This document shows positions 14,401-16,298 of a stretch of DNA of 16,298 nucleotides, piece by piece (position 1 is the stretch's first letter; each line of letters begins with the position of its first letter). Where the stretch lies: positions 1 to 16,298 of the forward strand of contig JAHHRC010000022.1 in NCBI GenBank assembly GCA_020026035.1, in the 5' to 3' direction. Source of the DNA: Erysipelotrichaceae bacterium (lineage in GTDB: Bacteria > Bacillota_I > Bacilli_A > Erysipelotrichales > Erysipelotrichaceae). Below the pieces are notes generated by a model. The model was not told the DNA's origin. It made no database searches and saw only the letters and a program-made list of their open reading frames with translations. Both the position numbers and the translations under genes were made by a program.

Positions 14401-15257
14401 CCGGAGGCGGAGATATTACACAGGGTCTTCCAAGAGTCGAAGAGCTATTCGAAGCTCGTAATCCAAAGCGTGTTGCTGTAATTGCTAAGATTGATGGTGA
14501 AATCATCGACATTCGTGAAAACGAAACACGTGCTGGTAAGATTATTACAGTCGCTAGTGCAAACGAACAGATTGAACATAAGTGTGACCTTACACAGACT
14601 CCACTTGATAATATGACAGTTGGTACAACCGTTTATGCGGGTCAACCAATGACGGAAGGTATTATCGCACCTAAGGAACTATTGTTAGTTGCTGGTGTTC
14701 GTGCAGTGGAAGAATACATCCTTAAGGAAGTTAAGAAGGTTTACTCTTCTCAGTCCATCGACATCTCCGATAAGCACCTTGAAGTTATGATCAAGCAAAT
14801 GCTTAAGAAGGTTGTTGTAACGGATGGTGGAGATTCTGATCTATTAGCTGGTCAAGCTCTATCAATCAACCGTATCAACAAGATTAACAACCGTCTTCTT
14901 GATGAAGATAAAGCACCTATTCAATACAAGCCAACATTGCTTGGTATTACAAAGGCTGCCGTTGAAACAGACTCCTTCCTATCCGCTGCTTCCTTCCAGG
15001 AAACAACGCGTGTTCTTACAAACGCTGCGGTAGAAGGTAAGGTAGATCACCTTGAAGGTCTAAAGGAAAACGTTATTATCGGTAAGCTCATTCCAGCTGG
15101 AACAGGCCGTGATTCATTCAAGCGTCAAACAACAGATCGTATCGTTGCTCGTGCAAATGAATTGAAGGCAGTTCGTGAAGCGAAGAATGCTGTATTAGCA
15201 GAAATTACTGCATCACGTCTTCCAGATGAAATTCTAAAAGATGGCGTAAAGCGTTAA
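11460..15257 (+). CDS. rpoC: RNA polymerase beta' subunit
   Basis: This encodes 1,265 residues. The N-terminal zinc finger is complete (Cys59, Cys61, Cys74, Cys77 in CECGKYK...CDRCG). The catalytic magnesium loop is NADFDGDQMAVH with Asp450, Asp452 and Asp454. The second zinc site has Cys853, Cys928, Cys935 and Cys938. The trigger-loop region is AAQAIGEPGTQLTMRNFHTGG. The C-terminal RQTTDRIVARA and LPDEILKDG segments are near the usual end. Length is close to the Firmicutes norm (B. subtilis is about 1,200) and there is no large insertion of the proteobacterial type. The ribosome site GGAGG (11445-11449) overlaps the rpoB stop and lies ten bases before the ATG, so the two subunits are made in balance. 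A strong terminator follows directly, ending the transcription unit. Confidence 0.99.
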   Translation: MNINKFSAIKIGLASPERIKEWSYGEVKKPETINYRSQKPEKDGLFCQRIFGPVKDWECECGKYKKIRYQGVVCDRCGVEITKASVRRERLGHIELAAPVAHIWYLRGTPARIATLLNVPVKQIEEVVYFVSFIVTDPGDTKLAYKQVLSENEFRENTAVYGPGSFKAATGAEAVKTLLEQVDLQKEYEEVSAELEKAKGDKRKKLIKRLETVEAFRGSDNKPEWMILSVLPVIPPDLRPMLQLDGGRFATSDLNDLYRRVITRNNRLKKLLDLGTPAIIVSNEKRMLQEAVDALIDNGRRGGKAITGAGNRPLKSLSHSLKGKQGRFRQNLLGKRVDFSGRSVIAIGPDLRMSQCGLPKEMAISLYKPFVINELVVQQIASNPKTAEKMIEHLDPRVWAVVEKVIEGHPVFLNRAPTLHRLGIQAFFPKLVEGHAIRVHPLVCPAFNADFDGDQMAVHLPLSEMSRAETEVLMLGSNNILGPKDGQPIVTPGQDLVLGNFYLNMEATKQEFHNKADALDALGFPVEAMKWRNFGDHEGHVFKDVNEVLMAYQCEEVHLHTRIAIPGYAVNKDDFSDEQNNSYLLTSVGKIIFNNVFPSDFPYINTVDKPSNLKKTPMDDFVPVGTNIVEEIASRPVKAEFKKKDLGKLIAAVFDKYNINGTSDILDALKDMGYLYSTLAGMTVALSDIRVAPKKQELLAIGEAKAAKLNELRERGLLTDQEWEGHFSEVWANVKNAVGDNLMESLPRMNPINMMAVSGARGNKNHFTQLAGMRGLMNRPTQSKSKKEFQPSIIEVPITSCFREGMTVAEFFISTHGVRKGLTDTALKTAESGYLTRRLVDVAQEVIIATEDCGTEREYHVTALVEKNSTVVEKFFDRIAGRYLQRPVMDPETGEMIADADTYVTDELAKQICDAGVEEAYIRNVFTCDCQNGICSKCYGKNMATGRPVETGETIGVMAAQAIGEPGTQLTMRNFHTGGVAGGGDITQGLPRVEELFEARNPKRVAVIAKIDGEIIDIRENETRAGKIITVASANEQIEHKCDLTQTPLDNMTVGTTVYAGQPMTEGIIAPKELLLVAGVRAVEEYILKEVKKVYSSQSIDISDKHLEVMIKQMLKKVVVTDGGDSDLLAGQALSINRINKINNRLLDEDKAPIQYKPTLLGITKAAVETDSFLSAASFQETTRVLTNAAVEGKVDHLEGLKENVIIGKLIPAGTGRDSFKRQTTDRIVARANELKAVREAKNAVLAEITASRLPDEILKDGVKR

Positions 15258-15263
15258 GCAAAT

Positions 15264-15294
15264 AGCACCTATCCTATGTGGTAGGTGCTTTTTT
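15264..15294 (+). terminator. Terminator of the rpoBC operon
   Basis: An 8-bp stem AGCACCTA (15264-15271) with TAGGTGCT (15282-15289) has a 10-base loop and six T residues (15289-15294). It begins seven bases after the rpoC stop. Confidence 0.92.
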
Positions 15295-15298
15295 CTAT

Positions 15299-15328
15299 GA
15301 AAAAACCCTCTACAAGCGTAGAAGGTTT
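15299..15328 (-). terminator. Terminator of the AI-2E-family transporter gene
   Basis: On the minus strand, an 11-bp stem with one mismatch (15328-15318 with 15313-15303) has a 4-base loop and is followed by a T-run (complement of the A-run at 15300-15305). It lies just after the transporter stop and back to back with the rpoC terminator. Confidence 0.88.
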
Positions 15329-15332
15329 GATG

Positions 15333-16298
15333 TTAACGTGTTTTGCGATAAGCAATGTAGCGATCAAATTCAATCTTGATTAATGCTGCAACAGGCACTG
15401 CGAAGATCATTCCCATAAAGCCACCAAGTGCTTCACCAAAGATGATTGCCACAATGACATACATTGGATGTACGTTTACGGTTGAGCCTAATAGTTTTGG
15501 ATTGATGATTTGACCATCAATTGCTTGAATGATTGCTAAGGCGATTAAGGACTGTACTAAGGTTTGTAAATCGTTCGAAATCAAGCAAGCAAGAATTGTT
15601 AAGCCATAAGCCACGAAAGGACCAACGTAAGGAATTAAGTTTCCAATACCGGCTAGTACACCAATCACAATGGCAAACTTCACACCCGTTAAGGATAGAA
15701 CAATTGAGATCATGACTGCCATAAGTAAGGCATCGAGTAATTGCCCACGTATATAGCCTGAAAAGGCAATATCGGCGTCTTTTTTAAAGATATTGAAGCT
15801 GTCAGTTGCCTTTTTTGGTAAAAGCGATGTGAATACATCCGACCAATAGGCATGGATATTCGCTCCATCTGCTAAGAAGTAGACGGAGAAAATCATAGCT
15901 AGTAATAGGTTTGTGATAAAGCTTGTCGCATTGCTTGCATTAGCAATAAGACTTGAACCAAAGTTATTGATCATCGTACCAAGAATAGACACGATCTGAT
16001 CAACCCACTTCGTCATTGCCTCAGAGTTCATTGTGATGGATTTTAGACCATTCATAAGTTCTTGATAGAAGGCTTGCATACTGTTGGCAATTCCTTCAAG
16101 TAAGGCTACCGTGGAATCAAGGTTGGCAAATTGGATTTCTTTCGTAATCGCCGATAGCAACATTGATACTAAGATACTAATACTAAGAAGGATGAGGATG
16201 TAGGTAATAGTTACTGATAAGGTGCGTGTGTTTTTCTTGATGTATTTGCACTTGTTCAGTTTGTCTTCAATCTTGTTTACGATTGGCTTTAGTAAGTA
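15333..16298 (-). CDS. AI-2E/PerM-family membrane transporter, N-terminus beyond the window
   Basis: The frame is open to the right edge, giving 321 residues without the true start. The visible part begins YLLKPIVNKIEDKLNK, the usual basic segment after the first helices. A helix follows (TITYILILLSISILVSMLL), then a long amphipathic middle region (ANLDSTVALLEGIANSM...MTKWVDQIVSILG). Then come hydrophobic segments including ATSFITNLLLAMIFSVYFLAD, the loop FSGYIRGQLLDALLMAVMIS, the family's GVLAGIGNLIPYVGPFVAYG motif, and IIFGEALGGFMGMIFAVPVA near the end. The GxxNxIPYxGP segment is the family's hallmark. Members export varied small molecules or ions (AI-2 in TqsA, Na+/H+ exchange in others), and the substrate here is unknown. 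It is convergent with rpoC and not part of that operon. Unlike the minus-strand genes at 224-2079, its coding strand shows no marked A+C excess. Confidence 0.9.
   Translation of the reverse strand, partial: YLLKPIVNKIEDKLNKCKYIKKNTRTLSVTITYILILLSISILVSMLLSAITKEIQFANLDSTVALLEGIANSMQAFYQELMNGLKSITMNSEAMTKWVDQIVSILGTMINNFGSSLIANASNATSFITNLLLAMIFSVYFLADGANIHAYWSDVFTSLLPKKATDSFNIFKKDADIAFSGYIRGQLLDALLMAVMISIVLSLTGVKFAIVIGVLAGIGNLIPYVGPFVAYGLTILACLISNDLQTLVQSLIALAIIQAIDGQIINPKLLGSTVNVHPMYVIVAIIFGEALGGFMGMIFAVPVAALIKIEFDRYIAYRKTR

Noticed and set aside
1..16298. tRNA or rRNA genes, CRISPR arrays, insertion sequences or phage attachment sites
   Set aside because: No cloverleaf-like clusters, regularly spaced repeats, transposase motifs or flanking duplications were seen on either strand when read by eye.

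Overview
This is a chromosomal window from a low-to-moderate GC Gram-positive bacterium. The evidence is Shine-Dalgarno-led genes, a Firmicutes-type L10(L12) ribosomal leader, the order rplJ-rplL-methyltransferase-rpoB-rpoC, a class B sortase and VPTG pilin, and a lipobox lipoprotein. The Mollicutes-like Asn at the RpoB position equivalent to E. coli 526, and the long RpoB, suggest the Erysipelotrichia or a neighbouring lineage. That placement is inference; no species is claimed.

Region 1 (1-5319) is accessory in character. The left edge holds the 3' end of a membrane-protein gene. Convergent to it is a two-gene minus-strand operon: a two-helix membrane protein, then an ECF-sigma-like protein fused to a transmembrane helix and an outward Ig-like domain. 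Divergent from that operon is a compact pilus cluster: an FctA/Spy0128-like pilin, a class B sortase, a 54-residue DivIVA-like peptide, and a SipA-like signal peptidase homologue lacking both catalytic residues. The first four reading frames in this cluster are linked by very short overlaps. A lipoprotein cyclophilin follows after 33 bases, and a strong terminator closes the region. The likely scheme is that the sortase polymerises the pilin, the dead peptidase acts as an assembly partner, and the cyclophilin folds exported protein. The divergent sigma-like membrane protein may be a regulator.

Region 2 (5320-15294) is the core transcription/translation block. It has a promoter, an L10 leader with an attenuator, rplJ, rplL, a hairpin, an RsmC-like methyltransferase, a second promoter with a structured leader, rpoB, rpoC and a terminator. 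rplK and rplA are not upstream of rplJ here.

Region 3 (15295-16298) is a minus-strand AI-2E/PerM-family membrane transporter gene, running off the right edge, with its own terminator facing that of rpoC.

The most notable points are: the pseudo-signal peptidase with both dyad residues lost; a pilin first domain that appears to have lost its whole isopeptide triad; a tiny DivIVA-like gene inside the pilus operon; the sigma/transmembrane/Ig fusion; a strand-wide G+T excess over roughly 1-4,700 regardless of gene direction; and RpoB with Asn at the His526 position plus tandem-module-like insertions. Comparisons with named reference proteins are from memory, without an alignment tool.
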